A stretch of DNA of 64,000 bases from Streptomyces sp. R302 (GTDB lineage: Bacteria > Actinomycetota > Actinomycetes > Streptomycetales > Streptomycetaceae): positions 248,001 through 312,000 of the forward strand of contig NZ_JABBGE010000007.1 of the NCBI RefSeq assembly GCF_012927245.1, read 5' to 3'. The stretch's first letter is position 1; every line of letters begins with the position of its first letter. The notes under the pieces were generated by a model. It made no database searches and was not told the DNA's origin. It saw nothing but the letters and a program-made list of their open reading frames with translations. The position numbers and the translations under genes were made by a program. This document shows, piece by piece, positions 1 through 8,038 of the stretch.

Positions 1-197
1 TCCTTCGTCGCGCCGGCCGAGAGCCCGCGTGTCCCGATGAGGGTGCGGATCAGCCGGAGGCGGCGGACGTGGTCCTCGCCGTAGTCCGCCTGGTTGGCGG
101 CGGTGGCGCGGCCCGGAGGGAGCATCCCCTCGCGCAAGTAGTACTTGATCAGCGGTACTTGCACGCCGGTGCGGCGGCTCAGCTCGGAGACCTTCAT
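1..197 (-). CDS. MerR family transcriptional regulator (N-terminal part, cut by the window edge)
   Basis: The 65 visible residues begin MKVSELSRRTGVQVPLIKYY and form a MerR-type winged helix-turn-helix (KVSELSRRTGV, then IKYYLREGMLPPGR, then the wing DYGEDHVRRLRLI). The effector and dimerisation part lies outside the window. The start at 197 is supported by an AGGGGAAG ribosome binding site. It is divergent from a DoxX-like membrane protein, and the AT-rich dyad between them is a likely operator. Effector unknown. Confidence 0.85.
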   Translation of the reverse strand, partial: MKVSELSRRTGVQVPLIKYYLREGMLPPGRATAANQADYGEDHVRRLRLIRTLIGTRGLSAGATK

Positions 198-217
198 CGA
201 CTCTTCCCCTCGAAACG

Positions 218-239
218 GATAATGGATAGCGCTATTATC
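218..239. promoter_or_regulatory. Dyad operator between merR-like gene and doxX
   Basis: A perfect 10-bp palindrome ATAGCGCTAT (226-235) sits inside hexamers GATAAT and ATTATC. It is the only AT-rich patch in the divergent intergenic space, so it probably holds the promoter and the binding site of the adjacent MerR-type protein. Its role is inferred from symmetry and position only. Confidence 0.6.
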
Positions 240-343
240 TACTCTGCGACGGTGGCGGCGCCACGACCCGCACCGACCGCGCACGCACCGAGCTCCGCCC
301 GAACACCCTCCACCCTCCGCCCTCCACCGGAAGGACCCCTCCC

Positions 344-850
344 ATGTTCGGCACCCTCATGCTCCTCGCCGTCCCCACCCTGCTGTTCCGACTGCTCGGC
401 GCGCTGGGCGTCGGACGGTTCGCGACCTGGCGGGTCTCCGCTCTGCACGGCCTCGCGGTGATGCTGGTCCTCACGGCGAGCGCGCACTTCGCCCCGTCGG
501 CTCTCGGCCCGATGCCCGGCCATCAGGACCTGGTCGCGATGGTCCCGTCGTTCGTGCCGTTCCCCCGCTTCGCGGTGTACGCGACCGGCGTCCTGGAGCT
601 CGCCGGCGCGGCGGGCCTCGTCCGGGAGGCGACCCGTCCGGCCGCCGGCGTCGGCCTCGCCGTGCTGTTCGTCGCGATGCTCCCGGCCAACATCCACGCG
701 GCCGTCGCCGACATCGGCTTCAACGGCGAGCCGGCGACGCCGCTGTGGTTCAGGATCCCGGAGCAGGTGCTCTTCATCGCGCTGGCGCTCTGGGCGGCGT
801 ACGTCCCCCGGGGCGCGCGCCGTGTCCGCGTCACGGCAGGGAGCGCGTGA
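344..850 (+). CDS. DoxX family membrane protein
   Basis: A 168-residue protein with four hydrophobic segments: residues 1-20, about 35-55, 75-110 (containing YATGVLELAGAAGLV) and 140-157. Length, topology and the ELAGAAGL stretch fit the DoxX/DoxD-like family, small integral membrane proteins often placed beside stress-responsive regulators. The start has a GGAAGG site 8 nt upstream. The 3' end overlaps the convergent GNAT gene by 20 bp. Probably controlled by the divergent MerR-type protein. Biochemical role unknown. Confidence 0.75.
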   Translation: MFGTLMLLAVPTLLFRLLGALGVGRFATWRVSALHGLAVMLVLTASAHFAPSALGPMPGHQDLVAMVPSFVPFPRFAVYATGVLELAGAAGLVREATRPAAGVGLAVLFVAMLPANIHAAVADIGFNGEPATPLWFRIPEQVLFIALALWAAYVPRGARRVRVTAGSA

Positions 851-1337
851 GCCAGACCACCTCGCCGGCGCCCTCTTCCAGGGAGACGTGGTCCCGCTCG
901 AAGCCGAGCTTCTCCAGGACGCGGAGGGACGGGCCGTTCCACGAGCCGACGGTCGACCAGAGCCGCTTCCGCCCGGTGGCGACCGCCGCGTCGAGCACCG
1001 CGCGGGCCGCCTCCGTGGCGTACCCCTTGCCGTGCGCGTGCCGGAACAGCTCGTACGCGATCTCCGGCTCGTCCGCGGAGGCCCGCCCGACGATCAGCCC
1101 GCAGTAGCCGATGAAGTCCCCCTCCTCGCGCCGCTGGATCGGCAGCAGGGCGAACCCCGTGGCCTCCGCGTCGGCGAGCAGCTTCACGATCCCGGCCCGG
1201 GCGCGCTCGACGGTGAACGTCCCCTTGCCGCGTTCGTCGAGCAGAGCGCGGAACGCGTCGGCGTCCGACTCGGCCCACGGGCGCAGCACCAGCCGCTCGG
1301 TCTCCAGATGAAACGCCATCGTCTCGTAGCCATCCAT
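831..1337 (-). CDS. GNAT family N-acetyltransferase (RimJ/RimL-like)
   Basis: About 168 residues with the RimJ-type opening LETERLVLRPWAESDADAF, a central strand GDFIGYCGLI, the beta-bulge region EIAYELF and the acetyl-CoA loop HGKGYATEAARAVLD, ending VLEKLGFERD. It would transfer acetyl from acetyl-CoA to an amine, possibly a protein N-terminus; substrate unknown. ATG 1337 follows GAGTGGGGG; ATG 1319 (MAFHLETERL) is the other likely start. It is tail-to-tail with doxX and divergent from the SDR gene at 1403. Confidence 0.85.
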   Translation of the reverse strand: MDGYETMAFHLETERLVLRPWAESDADAFRALLDERGKGTFTVERARAGIVKLLADAEATGFALLPIQRREEGDFIGYCGLIVGRASADEPEIAYELFRHAHGKGYATEAARAVLDAAVATGRKRLWSTVGSWNGPSLRVLEKLGFERDHVSLEEGAGEVVWLTRSLP

Positions 1338-1402
1338 GCCCCCACTCTGCCCCATGCGTCTACGCTCGCGGTGATCGTTTCCGTCGAGGGAGGGGCTGGG
1401 GC

Positions 1403-2131
1403 ATGGATCTCACCGGGCGCGCGGTGGTCGTCACCGGGGCCGGACGCGGGTTCGGGCGCGCGCTGGCCTTGCGGGCGGGGCGGCTCGGCGCGCGGGTGTA
1501 CGTGTCCGCGCGCGGTCATGCGACGGCCGAGAAGGTGGCGGCCGAGGTGGTGGCGGACAGCGGGGCGACGGCGCACGCGTTCGCCTGCGATCTGTCCGAG
1601 CCCGCCTCGATCCGGGCCTTCGCCCGGGACGTCGCGGGCCTCACCGGGCACGTGGACGTCCTGGTCAACAACGGTGCCCGATACCTCCGCGGCCCGGACC
1701 TCTGGGACGCCGACGACGACGCGATCGGTGACACCGTCGCCTCGGGTGCCACCGGCTCGCTGCTGACGACCAAGCACTTCCTGCCGCTGCTGCGGGCCTC
1801 CGCCGGCGCGGACGTGGTGAACCTGGTGTCGTCGGCGGCCGAGGCCCGGAGCAACCGTTCCCCTGCACACCCCGCGTTCTACGCGGCGAAGGCCGCCCAG
1901 GCCGGCTTCGCCGACGTCCTCTCGCAGCGGCTGCGCCCCGAGGGGATCCGTGTCATCTCCCTCTACCCGCCCGACTTCGACGACGGCGACCCGCTCGCAC
2001 CCTCCTGGGAGGACGCGCCCCGGACCGCCGACCGTCCGCTGACGGCCCAATCCGTCGTCGACTGTGTCCTGTTCGCGATCGGCCAGCCGAGGGACTGCTT
2101 CATCCGCTCCTTCCACTTCGAGCAGGCCTGA
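1403..2131 (+). CDS. Short-chain dehydrogenase/reductase
   Basis: A 242-residue classical SDR. The NAD(P)-binding motif TGAGRGFG lies at residues 11-18, the structural NNGA near 90, and the catalytic Ser (VNLVSSAAE) and YAAK pair near 139-158. Predicted to be a soluble NAD(P)H-dependent alcohol/ketone oxidoreductase; substrate not predictable. Divergent from the GNAT gene with a short shared upstream region. It stands alone and is not obviously part of a pathway. Confidence 0.85.
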   Translation: MDLTGRAVVVTGAGRGFGRALALRAGRLGARVYVSARGHATAEKVAAEVVADSGATAHAFACDLSEPASIRAFARDVAGLTGHVDVLVNNGARYLRGPDLWDADDDAIGDTVASGATGSLLTTKHFLPLLRASAGADVVNLVSSAAEARSNRSPAHPAFYAAKAAQAGFADVLSQRLRPEGIRVISLYPPDFDDGDPLAPSWEDAPRTADRPLTAQSVVDCVLFAIGQPRDCFIRSFHFEQA

Positions 2132-2218
2132 CGACCGGCAGCCGCCTCACCTGCCCGTGACCGGAAGGACTGTCTCCGTGCGAGAGGTGGTCCATGGTGC
2201 GGCGACCTGGGGTGGACG

Positions 2219-2599
2219 GTGATGGCCCACGGCGAGGGCTACCACCGGGAGTTCGGCTGGGACACCGACTACGGGACGCGCCACGATCCCGCCCCGGAGG
2301 GCGTCTGGATCGCCAAGGTCGACGGCCGGCGCGTGGGCTGCGTCTTCCTGGTCGGCGGCGACCGGCCGGGCCTGGCCAGGCTGCGGCTCCTCCTCGTGGC
2401 CCCGGAGGGACGGGGGCACCGCCTCGGGACCCGCCTGGTCGCGGAGTGCCTGGCCTTCTCCCGCGAGGCAGGGTACGAGCGGGTGACCCTGTGGACCAAC
2501 GACGTCCTGGTCTCGGCCCGCAGGATCTACCAGGCCTGCGGCTTCGGCCACGACCTCGTCGGCCAGAACTGGATCCCCGACCTGCCCCACGGCGCGTGA
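2219..2599 (+). pseudogene. Remnant of a MarR-GNAT type acetyltransferase
   Basis: The frame encodes a GNAT core: VGCVFLV, LRLLLVAPEGRGHRLGTRLV (acetyl-CoA loop) and ERVTLWTNDVLVSARRIYQ. Conserved-looking sequence continues in frame upstream of any usable start (CGDLGW before VMAHGEGY), and no DNA-binding domain precedes it. Compared with my recollection of HTH-GNAT fusion proteins, it lacks about 15 residues after FGWD and about 11 between CGF and GHDLVGQNW. I infer a decayed gene. The alternative is a short 126-residue GNAT starting at GTG 2219. Confidence 0.55.
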
Positions 2600-2643
2600 C
2601 ACGCGCCTCGCGGCCACCTGACCGTCCGGCCGTCCGTCCGGTC

Positions 2644-2982
2644 TCAGGCGGAGCGCCGTACCGCTGACGCCGTCGCCATGCCTCCACCGGCACCCGCACC
2701 CGCACCCGCACCCGCCGCGTACTCGCGGCGGGCGGCCTGGAGGAGGCCGGCCCAGTCCCGCACGGTGGGGCGGCGCTTCAGGAGGGCGCGGCGCTCCCGC
2801 TCCGTCATGCCGCCCCAGACACCGTGCTCGATCCGCCGGTCCAGCGCGTACGCGAGGCATTCGGAGCGTACGGGACAGCCCACGCACAGCTCCTTGGCCT
2901 GGTTCTGGGCCGCCCCCTCGACGAACAGGTCCTCGGCGTCCGCCTCACGGCACCGCCCCGACGCCATCCAACTACCTTCCAC
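2644..2982 (-). CDS. WhiB-like (Wbl) iron-sulfur transcriptional regulator
   Basis: A 112-residue Wbl protein with the four [4Fe-4S] cysteines C11, C33, C36 and C42 (CVGCPVRSEC) and the GVWGG turn at 54-58 followed by basic MTERERRALLKRRP. The segment around LFVEGAAQNQAK resembles the WblA subgroup as I remember it. The C-terminus carries an Ala-Gly repeat encoded by GGCACC-type hexamers near 2690. Wbl proteins bind sigma factor region 4 and act in development and redox or antibiotic control. Target genes unknown. Confidence 0.9.
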   Translation of the reverse strand: MEGSWMASGRCREADAEDLFVEGAAQNQAKELCVGCPVRSECLAYALDRRIEHGVWGGMTERERRALLKRRPTVRDWAGLLQAARREYAAGAGAGAGAGGGMATASAVRRSA

Positions 2983-3195
2983 GCACTCCCCCTTGACCCA
3001 CGGGCTGTCGATCTCCGCGGACCGCCCTCGTCGGGCGGCCCTCGTTGATCAGGCACGCTACGTAGGCATGTGCGGCGGGTCTACACCTCGCCCCGTCCTT
3101 CGCTCCAACGGGTGACGAACGCACATACTTCCGGCCACTCTCCGTGGTCTCCCCAGCCTCCGTGGCCGGATCTATGGCCAAAGCTCGGCAAGGGC

Positions 3196-3876
3196 TCAGC
3201 AGACGATCCGGAAAGGGGCGTAGTCGCCGGCGGGGATGGGCGCGGCGGCTCTCGGGCTCGGGACGACGGGGCGGCCGCAGGGGACGGGAGCGGTTCCGGT
3301 AGACCGTCGTAGCGCGGGCCAGCATCTTGACCACCTCCTCCGCGAGCCTCAACTGGTGCTGGCACAACTAGGAGTTGTGGGTGTTCAGATCTTCGATGGC
3401 CACGTGGTTCTCCTGGCGGCAGCCTCCCCCGCACAGATAGCGGGCCCAGCACCCGCCGCACACGGGGTGCTCGCGGGTGATGCCCCGGTCGCCGGTGCCG
3501 ACGTCGAACGCCTCGTCGCCGACCAGGCGGTGACAGGGGCTGACGCTGCCGTCCGGGGAGTGGGAGTAGTAGGTGCGGCCGCCGGAGCAGAAGGCGAGGG
3601 CCGCCGGGCCCTCGCTGATCATCTGGACGGCCCGTTCGTACTCCAGGACGCCCTGGAAGCGGTTGCCGGGGTCGAAGAGGTTCGGGTAGTCGGCGAGGAA
3701 CTCCTTGAACTGCTCGACGATGCCCGGCTGGAGGAAGTGGTTGATGTACCGGAGATCCCGCCCTGCGGTTCGGAACGGGTCCGGTAGCCCGGGGTGAGGG
3801 CGACGGGGACCGTCGTACCCGTGCGGACCGGATAGACGCGCGGGTGGACCTGGAAGTGGTCGAAGAGGCCGAGGCG
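3196..3876 (-). pseudogene. Decayed radical SAM/SPASM peptide maturase (C-terminal remnant)
   Basis: Minus strand, about 3375-3760, encodes a SPASM-type region: AFCSGGRTYYSHSPDGS, SPCHRL, then HPVCGGCWARYLCGGGC, matching the auxiliary cluster cysteines of maturases such as the quinohemoprotein amine dehydrogenase maturase. An in-frame TAG (3365-3367) follows LNTHNS, yet the same frame continues CQHQLRLAEEVVKMLA. A second frame then ends AGDYAPFRIVC before a stop at 3196, implying a frameshift. The radical SAM core is absent. Upstream, another frame (3757-3876) reads FDHFQVHPRVYPVRTG, apparently part of a different lost gene. Confidence 0.65.
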
Positions 3877-3935
3877 TCAGAGCTCCCCCACGCTCCCCGA
3901 AGCGGCCGAACGACCGGCCCAGGTAAACCTGGACC

Positions 3936-4236
3936 GTGCCTGGCGCGAACGCTCCGCTCGATTCCGCGCTGGTCCGCGTGGACCCGTCCCACCGCGAGGA
4001 GTTTCTGGACACCGCCCTGGCCGTCCGCGCGGAGGAACCCGCCCCGGGCTGCCGGCTCCGCCTGGAACTGATCTCCCTGGACGCCCGCCACGCCGACTGG
4101 GCCCTGTGGCAACTGGGCACGGCCGCGGAAGCCCTCACCCCCACCGTCCCTCCGCACCGCCCTCTCCCTCCACGCTACGGAACTGGCCGAGCTCCTTCCG
4201 ACCCCGGCAGCGGCCGCGAACTCACCCGCGGGGGCG
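3936..4236 (+). pseudogene. Unidentified coding remnant with a frameshift
   Basis: The plus strand reads EEFLDTALAVRAEEPAPG and LELISLDARHADWALWQLG, then, one frame over near 4150, SLRTALSLHATELAELLP. The composition is that of a helical soluble protein, not random shadow sequence. I do not recognise the family. It lies opposite the SPASM remnant and runs into the 3' end of the AraC-type gene, so the block from about 3.2 to 4.2 kb looks like fragments of several lost genes. Confidence 0.4.
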
Positions 4237-5208
4237 CGTCATGGACGTCGTGGCGCGGTACACGCTGGGGCGTTGGTTCGTGTGGCGGGTGAAGACGGTC
4301 GCGAAGGTGCCGGGGTCGCGGTAGCCGACGTCGGCGGCGATGGTCGCGACGGTGCGGTCCGTGGTCTCCAGGAGGTGGCGGGCCCTGCGGACGCGGGCGG
4401 AGTGGAGGTAGGCGAGGGGGGTGCGGCCCGTCTCCGCGCCGAAGCGGCGCAGGAGGGTGCGGGTGCTGACGCCGAACTCGCGGGCGAGGGCCGGCAGGTC
4501 GTAGCGGGCGGCGAGGTTCTGGTCGAGGTGGCGCATGACGGTGGAGGAGAAGGCGTGGCCCGTCGTCGGGAGGAGGGCCGGGTCGACGTACGGGGACTGG
4601 GAGGAGCGGGTGTCGTCGAGGAGGGCGACGCGCGCCGTGGCCCGCGCGGTGCCGGGGCCGTCGTGGTCGCGGACGAAGCGCAGGGCGAAGTCGTACATCG
4701 CGCTGAAGGCCGCCGTGGTCGTCACCCCCCGGTCGGTGACCACCAGACTCTCCGGGTGTACCCGGACCTCCGGGTAGCGGCGCGCGAAGCGGTCCGCGTG
4801 CAGCCAGGAGGTCGTCGCCTCCCGGCCGTGGAGCAGTCCGGCCTCCGCCAGGAGGTACGCGCCGACGCAGAGGGACACCAGGGCCGTGCCGGAGGCCGCC
4901 TGCTCGCGGATCGTGGCGAGTTCCGGGGCGAACTCCGCGAGCGCCGCGTCGGGGTCGCGCGCGGGCGGCAGGTCGAAGCCGGGGACGATCAGGACGTCGG
5001 CGGGGCGGACGGCCGCGACGTCGATACGGGCTCCGCCGGCCGCGAGGACCCGTCGGCGCGGCGAGACCACGGAGGTCTCGTACGAGGGGTCCGTCCGGCC
5101 CCGCGCGGCGGTGACGTGCGCGGCCATCGTGAGCAGGTCGGGGACGCCGTACACCTCCGACGCGAAGCAGCCGGGGTAGGCGAGGACGCTCACGCGCAGC
5201 GGGCTCAT
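4222..5208 (-). CDS. GlxA-type AraC family transcriptional regulator
   Basis: A 328-residue two-domain protein. Residues 1-190 are a DJ-1/PfpI-like (class I glutamine amidotransferase-like) domain with VLIVPGFDLP and the nucleophile-elbow-like SLCVGAYLLAEAG. Residues 220-320 form the AraC double helix-turn-helix (LPALAREFGVSTRTLLRRF and VATIAADVGYRDPGTFATVF). It is divergent from a dienelactone-hydrolase-like gene 98 bp away and probably controls it. Ligand unknown. Confidence 0.88.
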   Translation of the reverse strand: MSPLRVSVLAYPGCFASEVYGVPDLLTMAAHVTAARGRTDPSYETSVVSPRRRVLAAGGARIDVAAVRPADVLIVPGFDLPPARDPDAALAEFAPELATIREQAASGTALVSLCVGAYLLAEAGLLHGREATTSWLHADRFARRYPEVRVHPESLVVTDRGVTTTAAFSAMYDFALRFVRDHDGPGTARATARVALLDDTRSSQSPYVDPALLPTTGHAFSSTVMRHLDQNLAARYDLPALAREFGVSTRTLLRRFGAETGRTPLAYLHSARVRRARHLLETTDRTVATIAADVGYRDPGTFATVFTRHTNQRPSVYRATTSMTRPRG

Positions 5209-5306
5209 GGGCCTTCCCTCCCAGGGGTGTGGTCAGTCGCGGTGGGTGGCGGGATACCCCGGAGTATCGGCGATATCGCCCGTTCCCGGGAAGGCCGGGT
5301 CTCGTC

Positions 5307-6155
5307 ATGCTTTCCGCCATGACAGACCGGAAGAAGCAGCTCGACGACCCGCTGGACGACTTCTCGTGCCGGGTCGTCGAGGTCGAGGGCGTCGGCAAGC
5401 GGGTGTACGTGACCGGGGCGGGGCACGCCGTCGTCCTCATGCCGGAGATGCCCGGCATCAGTCCTGACGTGGCCCGGTTCGCCCGGTGGATCCGGGGCGC
5501 GGGTTTCTCGGTGTACGTGCCGTCGCTGTTCGGCGTCGACGGGGCCTATCCGCTGGCGGAGGCGGCCGGGACGGTCGTACGGCGGGCCTGTGTCAGCGCC
5601 GAGTTCCGGGCGTTCGCCGGCGGCGGGACCAGCCCCGTGGTCGCCTGGCTGCGGGGGCTCGCGCGGGTGGCGCACGCCGAGCGGGGCGGCATCGGCGTCG
5701 GGGCGGTCGGGCTGTGCTTCACCGGCAACTTCGCCCTGTCCATGACGCTGGAACCGGCCGTCGTCGCGCCCGTCGTCAACCATCCGTCGCTTCCGCTCGA
5801 CGACCCCGCGGGAATCGAGCTGGGTGCGGAGGACGCCGTCGCCGTGGCCGAGCGGGTCCGGCGCGACGGGCTGAAGGTGCTGGCCTACCGCTTCGAGGGC
5901 GACCGCTGGTGCACGGGCCGGCGGTTCGCCGCGTACCGCGCGCTGCTCGGCGAGGCCTTCGACGGGCGCGTGCTTCCCGCCGAGGCGGCGAACCCCGACC
6001 CGCCGCCGTTCTTCCGCGAGGTCGTCGGCTGCGCGCACAGTGTCGTCACCGCCCACCTCGTGGACAGCGCCGGGCACCCCACCGTGCGGGCCAGGGACGA
6101 GATCATCGCGTTCCTGGCGGAGCGGCTCTCGCCCCCGGCGGAGGCGTCACGCTGA
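5307..6155 (+). CDS. Dienelactone hydrolase family protein
   Basis: An alpha/beta hydrolase of about 282 residues with a Cys nucleophile elbow GLCFTGNF, as in the GxCxGG pattern of dienelactone hydrolases, early strands GAGHAVVLMPEMPG and GFSVYVPSLF, and a late His in GCAHSVVTAH. Likely opens lactone or ester bonds; substrate unknown. ATG 5307 is preferred because GGGAAGG lies 12 nt upstream; ATG 5319 is the alternative. The 3' end overlaps the convergent MmyB-type regulator by 9 bp. Confidence 0.8.
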   Translation: MLSAMTDRKKQLDDPLDDFSCRVVEVEGVGKRVYVTGAGHAVVLMPEMPGISPDVARFARWIRGAGFSVYVPSLFGVDGAYPLAEAAGTVVRRACVSAEFRAFAGGGTSPVVAWLRGLARVAHAERGGIGVGAVGLCFTGNFALSMTLEPAVVAPVVNHPSLPLDDPAGIELGAEDAVAVAERVRRDGLKVLAYRFEGDRWCTGRRFAAYRALLGEAFDGRVLPAEAANPDPPPFFREVVGCAHSVVTAHLVDSAGHPTVRARDEIIAFLAERLSPPAEASR

Positions 6156-7007
6156 GGGGGCGGCCGGCGCGGGCGCCGTCCAGTCGGAGAGGAGCCGGAG
6201 GGAGCGGGCGGTCTCCGAGGCGGGTTCGACGTTGTAGACGCAGAGGGTCTGCTCGGTGTCGCCGGGGACCTGGAACGACTCGTAGGAGAAGTGGAGTTCG
6301 CCCGCCACGGGGTGGCGGTAGTGCTTGGCTCCGTGGGTGCGGCGCAGCACCCTGTGGTCGTTCCACCAGGTGGAGAACTCCGGGCAGCCCAGGGTGAGTT
6401 CGCCGACCAGGTCGGCGAGTCTGCGGTCGCCCGGGTGGCGGCCGGCCTCCAGGCGCAGCACGGCCACGGTCTCCGCGGCGATCCGTTCCCAGTCTCCGAC
6501 CCGCTCGCGGGCCCGCGGGTCCAGGAGGTAGTAGCGGGCGAGGTTGCGCCGGGTGGCGGGCAGGGCGTCGAAGTCGGTGAGGACGGCCCGGGCGAGGTGG
6601 TTGGCGGCGAGGACGTCGGTGCGGCGGCCGAGGACGAACGCCGGCACGTGGCCGAGCGTCTCCAGCATCAGGTACAGGCCGGGGCGGACCCGCTGGGGCC
6701 GGTTCGGGGCACGGCGGGCCGCGTGCGGTTCGGGCAGCAGCAGGTCGGTGAGGTGCTCGCGCTCGGAGGCGTCCAGGCGGAGCGCGTCGGCCAGGGCCGC
6801 GACCACCTCGGCCGAGGGGTTGCCCGCGCGCCCCTGCTCCAGGCGCGTGTAGTACTCGGTGCTGACCCCGGCCAGGCGGGCCACCTCGTCCCGGCGCAGG
6901 CCCGGTACGCGGCGCACCCGGCCGTCGGCCGGGAGACCGGCCCGCTCGGGACCGATCGCGGCACGGCGGCCCCGGAGGAAGTCGGCGATCTCTCTGCTGC
7001 GGTCCAT
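6147..7007 (-). CDS. XRE family regulator with MmyB-like C-terminal domain
   Basis: A 286-residue protein. The N-terminal helix-turn-helix is VPGLRRDEVARLAGVSTEYY followed by TRLEQGRAGNPSAEVVAALA. The rest is the MmyB-type ligand-binding domain (VLAANHLARAVLTDF, FSTWWNDHRV and HPVAGELHFSYE), which binds fatty-acid-like ligands in characterised relatives. It is divergent from an SDR gene, a pairing typical of this actinobacterial regulator family, and probably regulates that gene. Confidence 0.88.
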   Translation of the reverse strand: MDRSREIADFLRGRRAAIGPERAGLPADGRVRRVPGLRRDEVARLAGVSTEYYTRLEQGRAGNPSAEVVAALADALRLDASEREHLTDLLLPEPHAARRAPNRPQRVRPGLYLMLETLGHVPAFVLGRRTDVLAANHLARAVLTDFDALPATRRNLARYYLLDPRARERVGDWERIAAETVAVLRLEAGRHPGDRRLADLVGELTLGCPEFSTWWNDHRVLRRTHGAKHYRHPVAGELHFSYESFQVPGDTEQTLCVYNVEPASETARSLRLLSDWTAPAPAAPSA

Positions 7008-7184
7008 GGCTCCAGTGTGGGGCGCCGCGCGGGCGGCGGAGGCCCCTGGGTGGCCCTGCCGGTACCTGTTTCGGCAGGGCCTGCTCGGGCGTCCCGGCGG
7101 GGGTCGTGGGCTGGTGTTCTTGAGGTGTGCCGGGGAGCAGCCCCGCACGTCCCCCCTCCTCGTACCTCAGGAAGGCATCACCTC

Positions 7185-8015
7185 ATGTCCGCACAGAACA
7201 CTCTCGCTGCCGTACGCCACACCTCCGTGGCCGCGCGGGACGCCCTCGGCGCCGCCGCCCTGCCCCTGCGCGGCCGTGTCGCCGTCGTCACCGGCGCCTC
7301 CAGCGGGATCGGCGAGGCCGCCGCCGAGACGCTGGCCGGACTCGGCGCGCACGTCGTCGTCCTGGCCCGGCGGGCCGAGCGGCTCGGGGAGCTCGTCGCC
7401 CGCGTCGAGAAGGACGGCGGCCGGGCGCTGGCGATCGCCGCCGACGTCACCGACCAGGCGGCCGTCCGCGCGGCGGCCGACCGGGTCGCCGCCGAACTGG
7501 GCGGCGCGGACCTCCTCCTGAACAACGCCGGCGTCATGCTGCCCGCCCCGATCGAGGAGCTGGCCACCGACCAGTGGCAGCGGCAGATCGACCTGAACAT
7601 CACGGGTCTGATGAACGTGACCGGCGCGTTCACCCCGCAGCTGGTCGCGGCCGCCGCGGCGCGCGGGGTGGCCGACCTGATCAACACCTCGTCGATCGCG
7701 GCGCAGAACATCTTCCCCACCTTCGCCGTCTACTCCGCCACCAAGGCGTACGTCACGCACCTCTCCCGGCATCTGCGCACCGAGCTGGGCCCGAAGAACG
7801 TGCGGGTCTCGGCGATCGAGCCGGGCATCGTCGGGACCGAGCTGCAGAGCCACGTCACCGACGAGGGCGCGCGGGCGTGGCTGGCGGACGCGAGGGAGTC
7901 GATGGAGTGGCTCACCCCGCAGGACGTCGCCGGCACCATCGGTTTCCTCGCCTCGCTGCCGGCCCGGGTGAACCTCCAGCAGGTCACCATCATGCCCACG
8001 GGCCAGATGAGTTGA
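7185..8015 (+). CDS. Short-chain dehydrogenase/reductase paired with MmyB-type regulator
   Basis: A 276-residue SDR with cofactor motif TGASSGIG, structural NNAG, catalytic Ser in INTSSIAAQN and YSATK. A 30-residue N-terminal extension precedes the Rossmann fold. Predicted NADP(H)-dependent oxidoreductase; the paired regulator's ligand class hints at a fatty or hydrophobic substrate, which is inference. CAGGAAGG lies upstream of ATG 7185. Regulation is probably from the shared divergent region 7008-7184. Confidence 0.87.
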   Translation: MSAQNTLAAVRHTSVAARDALGAAALPLRGRVAVVTGASSGIGEAAAETLAGLGAHVVVLARRAERLGELVARVEKDGGRALAIAADVTDQAAVRAAADRVAAELGGADLLLNNAGVMLPAPIEELATDQWQRQIDLNITGLMNVTGAFTPQLVAAAAARGVADLINTSSIAAQNIFPTFAVYSATKAYVTHLSRHLRTELGPKNVRVSAIEPGIVGTELQSHVTDEGARAWLADARESMEWLTPQDVAGTIGFLASLPARVNLQQVTIMPTGQMS

Positions 8016-8038
8016 GGGCCGTTCGGGCGACGCGCCGT

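Noticed and set aside
2983..3195. Possible small gene upstream of the WhiB-like gene
   Set aside because: No frame here has a ribosome binding site or a family-like sequence; probably the WhiB promoter region.
3365..3367. In-frame TAG as pyrrolysine or readthrough codon, also considered for 12614-12616
   Set aside because: Both genes also contain frameshifts and missing parts, so ordinary decay is simpler; no pyl genes are seen in the window.
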